Assembly: GCF_000382185.1 (NCBI RefSeq)
Contig: NZ_KB907784.1
Span: 1,274,057-1,338,056, forward strand
Direction: 5' to 3'
Origin: Bordetella sp. FB-8
Lineage (GTDB): Bacteria; Pseudomonadota; Gammaproteobacteria; Burkholderiales; Burkholderiaceae_B
DNA length: 64,000 nt
This document shows, piece by piece, positions 7,939 to 17,645 of this stretch. The position numbers were made by a program, and so were the translations under genes. The notes below the pieces were generated by a model. It saw only the letters and a list, made by a program, of their open reading frames with translations. It had not been told where the DNA came from and did not search any database. Position 1 is the first letter of the stretch. Each line of letters begins with the position of its first letter.

Positions 7939-10812
7939 ATGGACGCAATCCGCATCCGGGGTGCCCGCACCCACAACCTGAAGAACGTATCGCTCGACCT
8001 GCCCCGGCACAAGCTGGTGGTGGTGACCGGGCTATCGGGTTCGGGCAAATCCTCGCTGGCCTTTGACACGCTGTACGCGGAAGGGCAGCGGCGCTACGTG
8101 GAAAGTCTCTCGGCCTACGCGCGGCAGTTCCTGCAATTGATGGACAAGCCCGACGTGGACCTGATCGAGGGCCTGTCGCCGGCGATTTCCATCGAACAAA
8201 AGGCCGCCAGCCACAACCCGCGCTCCACCGTAGGCACGATCACCGAGATCCACGACTACCTGCGCCTGCTGTATGCGCGCGTGGGCACGCCCTATTGTCC
8301 CGACCACGGCCTGCCGTTGCAGGCGCAGAGCGTGAGCCAGATGGTCGACGCGGTGCTGGGCTGGCCGGACGAGACGCGCCTGGCCGTGCTGGCGCCGATC
8401 GCGCGCGGCAAGAAAGGCAGCTTCGAGGACGAATGCGCCAGCCTGCAGGCGCAAGGCTATGTGCGCCTGCGTGTGAACGGCCAGATGGTCGAGCTCGATT
8501 CCATGCCGGCCTTGAAGAAGACCGAGAAGCACGACATCGACGTCGTGCTCGACCGCCTGCGCGTGCGCGCCGAGAGCACGCAGCGCCTGGCCGAAAGTTT
8601 CGAGACGGCCCTCAAGCTGGCTGACGGCCGCGCCATCGCGCTGGATATGGACAGCGCGCGCGAACAGATGTTCTCCAGCCGCTACGCCTGCCCGGTGTGC
8701 AGCCACAGCCTGCCCGAACTGGAGCCGCGCCTTTTCAGCTTCAACAACCCCATGGGCGCCTGCCCCGCGTGCGACGGCATCGGCCAGGTGGGCTTTTTCG
8801 ACCCCAGGCGCGTGGTGGCCTTTCCCGAGCTGAGCCTGGCGGCCGGCGCCATCCGCGGCTGGGACAAGCGCAACAGCTTTGCCTATACCCTGCTGGCCAG
8901 CCTGGCCGCGCACTACGAATTCGACATCGACACGCCGTTCGAGGAACTGCCCGAAGCCATACGCGAGAAGGTGCTGTACGGCTCGGGCGAGGAGGAGCTT
9001 TCGTTCTTCTACCTCAACGAAAAGGGCAAGAGCACGGTCAAGCGCCACCCCTTCGAGGGTGTGATTCCCAACCTGGAACGCCGTTGGCTCGAGACCGACT
9101 CGGCCAATGTGCGCGAAGAGCTGGGCAAGCTGCGCAATATCAAGACCTGCCCCGACTGCGGCGGCTCGCGCCTGCGCGCCGAGGCGCGCCACGTGCTCAT
9201 CGGCAACGACCCGGGTGTGGGCGAGCGCCGCGGCAAGGCTTTGTACGAAGTCGAGGCCATGCCGCTGTCGGCCTGCCTGGCGTGGTTCAAGGCCTTGCGG
9301 CTGACAGGCGCCAAGCAGGAGATCGCGCAGCGCATCGTGCACGAGATCGAGGCGCGGCTGAGCTTTCTGAACAACGTCGGCCTGACCTACCTGTCGCTGG
9401 ACCGCAGTGCCGACACCATCTCCGGCGGCGAGGCGCAGCGCATACGCCTGGCCAGCCAGATCGGCTCGGGCCTGACGGGCGTGATGTACGTGCTGGACGA
9501 ACCCTCCATCGGCCTGCACCAGCGCGACAACGACCGGTTGATCGCCACGCTGCAGCATCTGCGCGACCTGGGCAATAGCGTGATCGTGGTCGAACACGAC
9601 GAGGACATGATCCGCTCGGCCGACTGGGTGGTGGACATGGGACCGGCCGCGGGCGAGCATGGCGGCCACGTGGTGGCCCAGGGCACGCCGCAAGAGATCC
9701 AGGCCGACCAGGCCTCGCTCACCGGCCAATACCTGAGCGGGCGGCGCGCCATCGCCGTGCCGCGCCGCCGCGCCATCACCGACGACCAGGCCTGGCTGAC
9801 GCTGACCGGCGCCAGCGGCAACAACCTGAAGGACGTGACGCTGAGCATCCCGGCCGGCCGCCTGGTGTGCGTGACAGGCGTGTCCGGTTCGGGCAAGTCC
9901 ACCGTGGTCAACGACACGCTGTCGGTCGCCGCGGCGCGCGCGCTCAACCACGCCCACGGCGAGCCCGCGCCCTATGCGCAGCTGACCGGGCTGGAGCATT
10001 TCGACAAGATCATCAGCGTGGACCAGAGCCCCATCGGCCGCACCCCGCGCAGCAACCCGGCCACCTACACGGGTCTTTTCACGCCCATACGCGAGCTGTT
10101 CGCCGGCGTGCCCGAGGCGCGCGTGCGCGGCTACGACCCGGGCCGCTTCAGCTTCAACGTCAAGGGCGGACGCTGCGAGGCCTGCCAGGGCGACGGCGTG
10201 GTCAAGGTGGAGATGCACTTCCTGCCTGACATGTACGTGCCCTGCGACGTCTGCCACGGCAAGCGCTACAACCGCGAGACACTGGAGATCCGCTACCGCG
10301 GCCGCAACGTCAGCGAGGTGCTGGACCTGACGGTGGAACAGGCGCTGGAGTACTTCGATTCGGTGCCCGCCATCGCGCGCAAGCTGCAGACGCTGATGGA
10401 CGTGGGACTCTCGTACATCCGCCTTGGGCAGAGCGCCACCACGCTGTCGGGCGGCGAGGCGCAGCGCGTAAAGCTCTCGCAGGAGCTGTCGCGCCGCAGC
10501 ACGGGCCGCACGCTGTACATTCTGGACGAACCCACCACCGGCCTGCATTTCCGCGACATCGAACTGCTGCTCGAAGTGCTCAATCAATTGGTCGACAGCG
10601 GCAACACCGTACTGATCATCGAGCACAACCTGGACGTCATCAAGGCAGCCGACTGGCTGGTGGACATGGGCCCGGAAGGCGGCGACGGCGGCGGCCGGGT
10701 CGTGGCCCAGGGCACGCCGGAAGACGTGGCCGGCGCGGCGCAAAGCCATACGGGGCGCTACCTGGCGCGCGCTTTGCGCACCGATCCCGCGCACGAGGCA
10801 CCGGACAGATAA
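7939..10812 (+). CDS. uvrA: UvrABC nucleotide-excision repair, subunit A (DNA damage recognition ATPase)
   Basis: This 957-residue tandem ABC ATPase loads UvrB onto damaged DNA. It shows the first Walker [10 protein letters not shown] near residue 31, a zinc-binding CPVC/CPAC module, the ABC signature [13 protein letters not shown] with [13 protein letters not shown], the second Walker [10 protein letters not shown] near 648, the second zinc module [12 protein letters not shown], and the second signature [13 protein letters not shown] with [10 protein letters not shown]. Length is close to the usual 940-950. A single start fits: [17 protein letters not shown] is the conserved N-terminus. Confidence 0.99.
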   Translation: MDAIRIRGARTHNLKNVSLDLPRHKLVVVTGLSGSGKSSLAFDTLYAEGQRRYVESLSAYARQFLQLMDKPDVDLIEGLSPAISIEQKAASHNPRSTVGTITEIHDYLRLLYARVGTPYCPDHGLPLQAQSVSQMVDAVLGWPDETRLAVLAPIARGKKGSFEDECASLQAQGYVRLRVNGQMVELDSMPALKKTEKHDIDVVLDRLRVRAESTQRLAESFETALKLADGRAIALDMDSAREQMFSSRYACPVCSHSLPELEPRLFSFNNPMGACPACDGIGQVGFFDPRRVVAFPELSLAAGAIRGWDKRNSFAYTLLASLAAHYEFDIDTPFEELPEAIREKVLYGSGEEELSFFYLNEKGKSTVKRHPFEGVIPNLERRWLETDSANVREELGKLRNIKTCPDCGGSRLRAEARHVLIGNDPGVGERRGKALYEVEAMPLSACLAWFKALRLTGAKQEIAQRIVHEIEARLSFLNNVGLTYLSLDRSADTISGGEAQRIRLASQIGSGLTGVMYVLDEPSIGLHQRDNDRLIATLQHLRDLGNSVIVVEHDEDMIRSADWVVDMGPAAGEHGGHVVAQGTPQEIQADQASLTGQYLSGRRAIAVPRRRAITDDQAWLTLTGASGNNLKDVTLSIPAGRLVCVTGVSGSGKSTVVNDTLSVAAARALNHAHGEPAPYAQLTGLEHFDKIISVDQSPIGRTPRSNPATYTGLFTPIRELFAGVPEARVRGYDPGRFSFNVKGGRCEACQGDGVVKVEMHFLPDMYVPCDVCHGKRYNRETLEIRYRGRNVSEVLDLTVEQALEYFDSVPAIARKLQTLMDVGLSYIRLGQSATTLSGGEAQRVKLSQELSRRSTGRTLYILDEPTTGLHFRDIELLLEVLNQLVDSGNTVLIIEHNLDVIKAADWLVDMGPEGGDGGGRVVAQGTPEDVAGAAQSHTGRYLARALRTDPAHEAPDR

Positions 10813-10855
10813 ACTGACCTGCCGATTGATTGCTCCCTCGTTCAACGGATTGCCC

Positions 10856-11530
10856 ATGTACACACTCGTCATCGCCAACAAGAACTACTCGTCCTGGTCG
10901 CTGCGGGCCTGGCTCGCGCTGCGCGTGGCCGGCATCGCGTTCGAAGAAAAGCGCGTGGGCCTGGACACGCCTGAATTCGCGCAGCAGCTGCAAGGACTCA
11001 CGCCGGCCGGCCAGGTGCCGGTGCTGATCGACGAGGGCTTGGCGGTGTGGGATTCGCTGGCCATCTGCGAATACGCGGCCGAGCGCCATCCCGAAGCCGG
11101 TCTCTGGCCCGCCGACCCGCGCGCCCGCGCCCGGGCCCGTTCGCTGGCCGCGCAGATGCACAGCGGCTTGGGCGCATTGCGCCGCCTCATGCCCATGAAC
11201 ATCGAAGCCCACCTGCCGGGCATCGACCTCACCGAAGCCCTGCAGGACATCGACAAGGTACAGACGCTATGGCGTGACACCCGCGCCGAGTTTGGCCGGA
11301 GCGGGTCCTTCCCGGCCGGACCTTTCCTCTTTGGCCAATTCAGCGCCGCCGATGCGTTCTATGCACCCGTCGTATCGCGCTTTACGACCTACGGCGTTGC
11401 CGCCGAAGGCGCGGCGCGCGATTACATGGACGCCGTCCTGGCCCTGCCCGCCATGCAGGAATGGATGCGCGAGGCGCGCGCCGAAGGCATGTGGGTCGCA
11501 CAGGACGAGCCCTACCGCACGCACCGCTAG
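10856..11530 (+). CDS. Glutathione S-transferase family protein
   Basis: This 224-residue soluble protein has a thioredoxin-like N-domain (MYTLVIANKNYSSWSLRAWL; the Ser pair near residue 12 is the likely glutathione-contacting site; cis-Pro in GQVPVLID; DSLAICEYAA as the SNAIL/TRAIL-type motif) and an all-helical C-domain (about 85-220). It starts 43 bases after uvrA on the same strand. I use the ATG at 10856; a TTG at 10826 is an alternative. The family conjugates glutathione or reduces small molecules, and the substrate cannot be inferred. Confidence 0.88.
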   Translation: MYTLVIANKNYSSWSLRAWLALRVAGIAFEEKRVGLDTPEFAQQLQGLTPAGQVPVLIDEGLAVWDSLAICEYAAERHPEAGLWPADPRARARARSLAAQMHSGLGALRRLMPMNIEAHLPGIDLTEALQDIDKVQTLWRDTRAEFGRSGSFPAGPFLFGQFSAADAFYAPVVSRFTTYGVAAEGAARDYMDAVLALPAMQEWMREARAEGMWVAQDEPYRTHR

Positions 11531-11568
11531 GCGGTCGGCGGCGCGCAAACCGCGCAGGGGGAAATCAA

Positions 11569-12228
11569 TTATTCAGGCAGGCCCTGCCAACGCGCCTGCA
11601 GCAGGGTGACGATATCGTGCACCGGCCGGCCGGTGGCCGCTTCGATGGCCGCGCGATACGGCGGCATATTGGTGCATTCCAGGACAAGGCTGCGTACACC
11701 GGGATGGCGGCGCACCAGTTCCCGCGCCGCGTCCACCACATTGCGCCGGGCCTCCTGAAGGTCAAGCCGGTCGTGGTTGTACAGCAGGCGGGTATGGAAT
11801 TCGCAGCCGGGCTGAACGCCCTGCACCGGCGTGCGCGCCGGCACGCCGGCCCGTTCGAGCAGCCCAGGCGTCAAGGACTGCGCATCGAAGGTCAGCACGC
11901 CGGGTCCATCCAGATCCGCGCATTGCAGCAGGCTGGATGTCACGACCGGTACATCCAGCGCAGCCGCCATGTCCGGCTGGAAGGCCGCCAGAAACCCGCA
12001 GCTGGTGGAAATCATCCGCGCGCCCTGCCCGGCCAGCATGCGCGCGGCCGCGATGAAGGGTTCCAGTAGCGCCGGATCCCCCTCGCGCACCACCCGCATG
12101 GGCGAGGCGCCCGCCACCGTGAGATAGCGCACGGGAATGCCCAGCGCCTCAAAAGTCGCCGGATTGCCGATGTCGCCAGGCGGGCGGGGAAAACGCGTAT
12201 CGAGCATCAGAACGCCCAGGAAACCCAT
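11569..12228 (-). CDS. Aspartate/glutamate racemase-like protein
   Basis: This 219-residue protein of the Asp/Glu/hydantoin racemase superfamily has the two expected catalytic cysteines, in STSCGFLAA and LVLECTNMPPY, each in a small-residue loop. The ATG at 12226-12228 is preceded by AGAGGA. It is convergent with the GST gene and divergent from a polar amino-acid ABC importer only 99 bases away, suggesting it acts on an imported amino acid or related acid. The true reaction (racemase, decarboxylase or maleate isomerase-like) is not decided by sequence. Confidence 0.75.
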   Translation of the reverse strand: MGFLGVLMLDTRFPRPPGDIGNPATFEALGIPVRYLTVAGASPMRVVREGDPALLEPFIAAARMLAGQGARMISTSCGFLAAFQPDMAAALDVPVVTSSLLQCADLDGPGVLTFDAQSLTPGLLERAGVPARTPVQGVQPGCEFHTRLLYNHDRLDLQEARRNVVDAARELVRRHPGVRSLVLECTNMPPYRAAIEAATGRPVHDIVTLLQARWQGLPE

Positions 12229-12327
12229 ATAGAATCCTCTGCAAGAGTCTAAAATCGCGCCTTTCGGGCATCTTATCCGCTTGGCGCCCAACCAATACGT
12301 CACCGCCAAACCAACAAGGGGAAGTCC

Positions 12328-13164
12328 ATGCGCTTCATGCATCACACCATCAAGGTCGTCGCCGCCATGTCCCTGGCTGCGGCCGGCTTTACGGCCAGCG
12401 CCCAGGGTGCCGCCCAAAGCGGCTGGGACCGCGTAGAGCACAGCAAGGTGCTGCGCGTGGGCGTCATCGCCGACGCCGTGCCGTATTTCCACAAGGACCT
12501 GGCCACGGGCAAGTGGGACGGCTTCGGCCCGGACTTCGCCCAGGACCTGGCCAAGTCGCTGGGCGTGAAGGTCAAATACGTGGAGACCACCTGGGGCAAT
12601 GCGGTGCTGGACCTGCAATCGAACAAGATCGACATCATGTTCGGCATGGCCCCCACACCCGAGCGCGCCAAGGCGATCGACTTTACCAACACACTGTTCG
12701 TCAACACCTACACCACGGTCTGCGACAAGGCCAACGCCGGCAAGTCCTGGGCCGAGCTGAGCAATCCCAAAGTGAAGATCGGCGTGGACGTCGGGTCGAC
12801 CAACGACATGGCCGCCACCAAGATGGCGCCCAAGGCCGACATCCAGCGCTTTGACAGCCAGGGCGCCGCCACGCTGGCTCTGCAGGCCGGCCGCGTTGAC
12901 TGCCAGGTGGAAGTCATCACCCTGGCGCTGCCCATGCTGGCCAAGGTGCCCGACGCCGGCACGCTCACCATTCCCAAGCCCGTATTCTCCAACGAGGTTT
13001 CCATCGGCCTGCAAAAAGAAACCGACCACCGGCTGCTCAAGGCGGTCAACACGTGGCTGGCAAAGGCCCACCAGGACGGCGAGGTCAAGCGGGTCATCTT
13101 GAGCAATATGCAGAAGCTCGCGGGCGTCAAGCCCAGCGCCTTCCCGGCCGACATGGACTTCTGA
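12328..13164 (+). CDS. Polar amino-acid ABC transporter, periplasmic binding protein
   Basis: This 278-residue SBP_bac_3 family protein has a cleavable signal peptide (about residues 1-25, ending TASAQG). The mature part has the family features [32 protein letters not shown] and [27 protein letters not shown] Shine-Dalgarno lies before the ATG. It is followed by permease and ATPase genes at 17 bases and a 1-base overlap, forming one operon. Ligand is probably an amino acid; which one is unknown. Confidence 0.9.
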   Translation: MRFMHHTIKVVAAMSLAAAGFTASAQGAAQSGWDRVEHSKVLRVGVIADAVPYFHKDLATGKWDGFGPDFAQDLAKSLGVKVKYVETTWGNAVLDLQSNKIDIMFGMAPTPERAKAIDFTNTLFVNTYTTVCDKANAGKSWAELSNPKVKIGVDVGSTNDMAATKMAPKADIQRFDSQGAATLALQAGRVDCQVEVITLALPMLAKVPDAGTLTIPKPVFSNEVSIGLQKETDHRLLKAVNTWLAKAHQDGEVKRVILSNMQKLAGVKPSAFPADMDF

Positions 13165-13181
13165 TCGGATAGACGCGCGTC

Positions 13182-13853
13182 ATGCGGACTTACACCTGGC
13201 ACTTCGAGGTGCTCTGGGAATATCGCTGGATCATTCTGCACGGTCTGGGGTATACGCTCTTTTTCACGGTCATCTGCGTGGCGCTGGGCCTGCTGGTGGG
13301 CCTGCTGACGGGCATGGGCCGGCTGGCCCGCTCCCGCTGGATCACCGCCCCCATCCGGGCCTATATCGAGGTGTTTCGCTGCACGCCCGTGCTGGTGCAG
13401 CTGATCTGGTTCTATTACGCGCTGCCCGTGCTCGCGGGCATCTCGATCTCGGCGCCTGTCGCCGCGGCCCTGTGCCTGTCGCTATACGGCGGTGCGTTCT
13501 ATTCCGAGATCATCCGCGGCGGCATCATCGCCACGGACCCCGGCCAGACCGAAGCCGGCCAGGCCCTGGGCATGACGCGCGCACAGGTAATGCGGCGCGT
13601 CGTGCTGCCGCAGGCCTTCAAACGCATGATTCCGCCGCTCATCAGCCAGTCCATCATGCAGCTCAAGAACACCTCGCTGCTGTCTGTGCTGGCGCTGCCC
13701 GACCTGCTCTACCAGGGCCAGGTGATCGCGCACGACACTTACCGGCCGCTGGAAATCTACACCCTGGTCGCCGGGCTGTATTTTGTCGTGCTGCTGCCAG
13801 TGACGATCTGGGCCAAGCGCCTGGAATTCGGCTCTTTCGTCAAGGAAACCTAA
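13182..13853 (+). CDS. Polar amino-acid ABC transporter, permease
   Basis: This 223-residue HisMQ-type inner-membrane permease has several hydrophobic segments starting at about residue 18, and the conserved EAA loop appears as [23 protein letters not shown], which contacts the ATPase. The gene ends TAATG, sharing one base with the ATPase start. Only one permease gene is present, so it would work as a homodimer. Confidence 0.92.
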   Translation: MRTYTWHFEVLWEYRWIILHGLGYTLFFTVICVALGLLVGLLTGMGRLARSRWITAPIRAYIEVFRCTPVLVQLIWFYYALPVLAGISISAPVAAALCLSLYGGAFYSEIIRGGIIATDPGQTEAGQALGMTRAQVMRRVVLPQAFKRMIPPLISQSIMQLKNTSLLSVLALPDLLYQGQVIAHDTYRPLEIYTLVAGLYFVVLLPVTIWAKRLEFGSFVKET

Positions 13854-14626
13854 TGACGCAAGCGTCGCTCATCGAAATCCGCGACCTGGAAAAATCTTTC
13901 GGCAGCAATGCCGTGCTCAAGGGCATCCACCTTGAAGTCGCCAGAGGGGAAGTGGTGGCGCTGATCGGGCCCTCGGGCTCGGGCAAGTCCACGCTCCTGC
14001 GTTGCATCAACTTGCTGACGCTGCCCGATTCGGGCCAGGTGCGGGTGGGCGAGCACGACGCCGCCTTCGGCAAGAACGCCACCCGCCTGCCGGGCGACCG
14101 CGAGCTGGCGCGCTTTCGCGCCCGCACGGGCATGGTGTTTCAGCACTTCAACCTGTTCCCGCACATGACCGCGCTGGGCAATGTCATGGAAGGCCCCCTC
14201 ACCGTGCTCAGGCAAGGCAGGGTCCAGGCCCAGGCCACGGCGCGCGAGCTGTTGCAGAAGGTGGGTCTGGCCGACAAGGCCGATTTCTACCCCGACAAGC
14301 TTTCGGGCGGTCAGAAGCAGCGCGTAGCCATCGCGCGGGCGCTGGCCATGCGGCCCGAGGTCATGCTATTTGACGAGGCCACTTCGGCGCTCGACCCCGA
14401 GCTGGTGGGCGAAGTGCTGCAGGTGATCAAGTCGCTGGCGCGCGAGGGCATGACCATGATGCTGGTCACGCACGAAATGGCCTTTGCCAAGGAAGTCGCC
14501 GACAAGGTGATCTTCATGCGCGACGGCGTGGTGGTGGAATGCGGCCCCCCATCGCAGGTCATCGAAGCCCCGCGGCAAGAAGCCACGCGCAGTTTTCTCG
14601 CGCGCTTCAAGCAAGCGCATGTCTGA
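13853..14626 (+). CDS. Polar amino-acid ABC transporter, ATP-binding protein
   Basis: This 257-residue GlnQ/HisP-type ATPase has Walker [11 protein letters not shown]-loop in [12 protein letters not shown], signature [15 protein letters not shown], Walker [13 protein letters not shown] and H-loop [11 protein letters not shown]. The ATG at 13853 overlaps the permease TAA by one base; longer frames reading back into the permease are shadows. It is the last gene of the importer operon and convergent with dgt. Confidence 0.95.
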   Translation: MTQASLIEIRDLEKSFGSNAVLKGIHLEVARGEVVALIGPSGSGKSTLLRCINLLTLPDSGQVRVGEHDAAFGKNATRLPGDRELARFRARTGMVFQHFNLFPHMTALGNVMEGPLTVLRQGRVQAQATARELLQKVGLADKADFYPDKLSGGQKQRVAIARALAMRPEVMLFDEATSALDPELVGEVLQVIKSLAREGMTMMLVTHEMAFAKEVADKVIFMRDGVVVECGPPSQVIEAPRQEATRSFLARFKQAHV

Positions 14627-14630
14627 GTAT

Positions 14631-14653
14631 GCGGCGCGACGCGCTCGCGCCGC
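14631..14653. terminator. GC-rich hairpin between convergent genes
   Basis: A perfect 9-bp stem (GCGGCGCGA with TCGCGCCGC) and a 5-base loop follow the ABC ATPase stop by 4 bases and face the convergent dgt stop. There is no T-run, so it is at best a weak intrinsic terminator or a pause or mRNA-end-protecting hairpin. Confidence 0.35.
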
Positions 14654-14701
14654 GCGGCCCTGCACAAACGCTTTCGTCTCGAAGCCGCCCGGCGGCAAAG
14701 A

Positions 14702-15850
14702 TCAATTCTGCGGATTGATCTCGAACAGCCGCCGATGCTCGCGGATGGCATAGCGGTCCGTCATGCCGGCGATGTAGTCGGCGATAGCGCGCGCCTGCCC
14801 GGCCTGATCGTCGCGGCGGTAATCGGGCGGCAGCACGCGCGGATCATCCAGGAAAGTCACGAACAGCTCGCGCACCACGCGGCGCATCTTGGCCGTCATG
14901 CGCATCACCTGGTAGTGCCGGTAGAGATTGTCGAAGAGGAACGTCTTGAGCGCGTCGGCTTCGCGCCGCACCGCGTCCGAGAAACCGGCCAGCGGCGGCG
15001 CGGCGCGCACGTCGTCGCTGCTGGCCGGCGCATGCGCGGCGATGCGTTCGCGCGTGGTGGCCGTCAGGTCGATGATGAGCGTGTTGATCATGCGCCGTAT
15101 GGTCTCGTGGACGGCGCGGCGCGGCGCCAGATCCGGGTAATGCTTCACGACGGTGGCATGGTGCCGGGCGAAGAAGGCCACCTCCTGCAGCTGGTCCAGC
15201 GAGAGCAGGCCCGAACGCAGGCCGTCGTCGATGTCGTGGTTGTTGTAGGCCACCTCATCGGCCAGATTGGCCAGTTGCGCCTCCAGCGACGGCTGGGTGC
15301 GCTCGAGGAAACGCCGACCCACCTCGCCCAGCTGGCGCGCATGCGCCGCCGAACAATGCTTGAGTATGCCTTCGCGCGTCTCGAAGCACAGGTTCAAGCC
15401 GTTGAATTGGGCATAGCGTTCTTCCAGCTCGTCGACCACGCGCAGACTCTGCAGATTGTGCTCGAAGCCGCCCGTATCGGGCGCCAGTTCGCGCATGCAG
15501 GCGTTGAGCTCGTCCTGCCCGGCATGGCCGAAAGGCGTGTGGCCCAGATCGTGCGCCAGCGCGATGGCCTCGATCAAGTCTTCGGAAAGCCCCAGGCTGC
15601 GCGCCACGGTGCGGGCGATCTGGGCCACTTCCAGGCTATGGGTGAGCCGCGTGCGAAACAGGTCGCCCTCATGGTTCACGAAGACCTGGGTCTTGTATTC
15701 GAGGCGGCGAAAAGCCCCGCAGTGAATGATGCGATCGCGATCGCGCTGGAATTCGCTGCGGTTGGACGCCGAGGGTTCGTCATGCCTGCGCCCGCGGGTG
15801 CGGGCAGGATCGCAGGCATAGGGCGCCAGGGCCGGGAACGATGCGGACAT
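14702..15850 (-). CDS. dgt: dGTP triphosphohydrolase-like protein (HD superfamily)
   Basis: This 382-residue cytosolic HD-domain dNTPase of the Dgt type-2 family hydrolyses dNTP to nucleoside and triphosphate. The N-terminal [20 protein letters not shown] motif and metal residues in [13 protein letters not shown] and [15 protein letters not shown] are intact. The ATG at 15848-15850 has GAGGG upstream; a GTG two codons earlier is too close to it. The gene follows aroB by about 10 bases in an aroK-aroB-dgt operon, a common arrangement in betaproteobacteria. Confidence 0.93.
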   Translation of the reverse strand: MSASFPALAPYACDPARTRGRRHDEPSASNRSEFQRDRDRIIHCGAFRRLEYKTQVFVNHEGDLFRTRLTHSLEVAQIARTVARSLGLSEDLIEAIALAHDLGHTPFGHAGQDELNACMRELAPDTGGFEHNLQSLRVVDELEERYAQFNGLNLCFETREGILKHCSAAHARQLGEVGRRFLERTQPSLEAQLANLADEVAYNNHDIDDGLRSGLLSLDQLQEVAFFARHHATVVKHYPDLAPRRAVHETIRRMINTLIIDLTATTRERIAAHAPASSDDVRAAPPLAGFSDAVRREADALKTFLFDNLYRHYQVMRMTAKMRRVVRELFVTFLDDPRVLPPDYRRDDQAGQARAIADYIAGMTDRYAIREHRRLFEINPQN

Positions 15851-15860
15851 CGTCACGCCC

Positions 15861-16940
15861 TCAGCCCGTGGTGCAGGCCAGCGTATCGCGCACCGCCGCC
15901 TCGGGCGCCGCGCGGGTGACCGCCTGGCCGATGCGCGGCAGCATCACGAACTTGATCTGGCCGTCCTCGGTCTTCTTGTCGACCTGCATCAGCGCGAGCC
16001 AGCGCTCGGCCCCCAGGTCGGGCGCCGCGACGGGGCAGCCTATGTCGGCCACCAGCTTGCGCACGCGGGCCACGTCGGCCGCCGGCAGGCCGGTCACGCG
16101 GGCCGACAGCTCGGCCGCCTGCACCAGGCCGCAGCCCACGGCCTCGCCGTGCAGCCACTGGCCGTAGCCCAGGCCCGATTCGATGGCATGGCCGAAGGTG
16201 TGGCCCAGATTGAGAATCGCGCGCAGGCCCGACTCGCGTTCATCCTTGCCCACCACCTGCGCCTTGAGTTCGCAGGAGCGGCGGATGGCGTAGGACAGCG
16301 CCTCGCGGTCAAGCGCGCGCAGCCTGGCCGCGTTGATTTCGCACCAGGACCAGAACTCGGGGTCGAGGATCAGACCGTACTTGATGACTTCGGCCAGCCC
16401 GGCCGAAATCTCGCGCGCCGGCAGCGTCGCCAGCGCTTCGGTGTCGATCTCCACGGCCAAGGGCTGGTAGAAGGCACCGATCATGTTTTTGCCCAGCGGA
16501 TGGTTCACCGCCGTCTTGCCGCCCACCGAGGAATCGACCTGCGCCAGGAGCGTGGTGGGCACCTGCACGAAACGCACCCCGCGCATGTAAACGGCAGCCG
16601 CAAAGCCGGTCATGTCGCCGATCACGCCGCCGCCCAGCGCCACCAGCACGCAGCGCCGGTCGCAGCGGTTCTCGAGCAGGGCGTCGAAGATCAGGTTCAG
16701 CGTCTGCCAGTCCTTGTGGATCTCGCCGTCGGGCAGCTCAACGGTGATCACGCGCCGGCCGGTACGTGCCAAGGCCGTCCTCGCCCGGTGCGCGTACAGC
16801 GCGCCCACGGCAGGATTGGTGACGATGACGATGGACGTGGCATCGGCCGCAATGCTGGCATCGAGCAGATCGAGCCGGCCCGCGCCGATATGGATGGGGT
16901 ATTGCCCGCCGGGGGTATCGACGTGGACGACAGTCGTCAT
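15861..16940 (-). CDS. aroB: 3-dehydroquinate synthase
   Basis: This 359-residue enzyme carries out the second step of the shikimate pathway (DAHP to 3-dehydroquinate), NAD- and divalent-metal-dependent, in the cytosol. It contains [35 protein letters not shown] and [12 protein letters not shown], the hallmark NAD-, substrate- and metal-binding segments. The start [12 protein letters not shown] at 16940 overlaps the aroK stop by 4 bases, implying coupled translation. Longer upstream frames are aroK shadows. Confidence 0.98.
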   Translation of the reverse strand: MTTVVHVDTPGGQYPIHIGAGRLDLLDASIAADATSIVIVTNPAVGALYAHRARTALARTGRRVITVELPDGEIHKDWQTLNLIFDALLENRCDRRCVLVALGGGVIGDMTGFAAAVYMRGVRFVQVPTTLLAQVDSSVGGKTAVNHPLGKNMIGAFYQPLAVEIDTEALATLPAREISAGLAEVIKYGLILDPEFWSWCEINAARLRALDREALSYAIRRSCELKAQVVGKDERESGLRAILNLGHTFGHAIESGLGYGQWLHGEAVGCGLVQAAELSARVTGLPAADVARVRKLVADIGCPVAAPDLGAERWLALMQVDKKTEDGQIKFVMLPRIGQAVTRAAPEAAVRDTLACTTG

Positions 16941-17560
16941 GGGGCGATCTCGAAGTTGTTCAGCCGGGTCAGCACGTGTTTGACCACCGAGCTGACCGAA
17001 GAGGCGCCGGTGTCGATGATCAGATGCGCGGCTTCGCAGTAGAGCGGATCGCGCGCCGTCATCAACTGGCGCAGGGTGGCGCGCGGATCCGGCGTGGCCA
17101 GCAGCGGCCGGCTGCGGTCGCGCGAGGTGCGGCGAAACAGCTCGTCCAGCGTGGCGCGCAGATAGACCACCAAACCGCGCTCGCGCAGCAGGCTGCGGCT
17201 TTGATCGGCCAGGATGGCGCCGCCGCCGGTGGCCAATACGATGTCGCGCCGTTGGGTACACTCCTGCAGGGTCTGTGCCTCGCGCCGGCGGAATCCGGTT
17301 TCGCCTTCGATCTCGAAGATCACCGGCACCCGCACGCCGCAGCGCGCTTCCAGCTCATGGTCCAGATCCAAGAATTCGCGCCCCAGCACCCGGGCCAGGC
17401 CACGGCCGATGGTGGTCTTGCCCGCACCCATCATGCCCACCAGGAACAGCGGCCGGCCGTCGGCCAGGCAGGCGGGTGGGCTGGCGACGACGCAAGGCGC
17501 GCCGGATTCGCACGACACGTCGGGCTCGGGCGCCCCGCCGATATTCACTTGCCTATTCAT
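16937..17560 (-). CDS. aroK: Shikimate kinase
   Basis: This 207-residue P-loop kinase phosphorylates shikimate at the 3-OH. Walker A is GMMGAGKTT, the shikimate site is [11 protein letters not shown] (substrate Asp) and RRREAQTL, and VLATGGGAI is the Walker-B-like GG loop. A lid RDRSRPLL follows. An extra 35-residue N-terminal extension precedes the core, which is common in related genomes; a later start cannot be excluded because no other in-frame ATG lies before the core. First gene of aroK-aroB-dgt, divergent from mrcA. Confidence 0.95.
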   Translation of the reverse strand: MNRQVNIGGAPEPDVSCESGAPCVVASPPACLADGRPLFLVGMMGAGKTTIGRGLARVLGREFLDLDHELEARCGVRVPVIFEIEGETGFRRREAQTLQECTQRRDIVLATGGGAILADQSRSLLRERGLVVYLRATLDELFRRTSRDRSRPLLATPDPRATLRQLMTARDPLYCEAAHLIIDTGASSVSSVVKHVLTRLNNFEIAP

Positions 17561-17645
17561 AGCCGCAATTATCCCATTGCGGCGCCAGTTGTGCGATTAC
17601 CACAGCCCGGACTATTTGTTACAGAACCCGAACGCGCCCCGTCCG

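Noticed and set aside
8032..10881. 949-residue open frame antisense to uvrA
   Set aside because: Low-complexity Ala/Gly/Arg/His-rich composition, perfectly overlapping uvrA; a by-product of high third-position GC.
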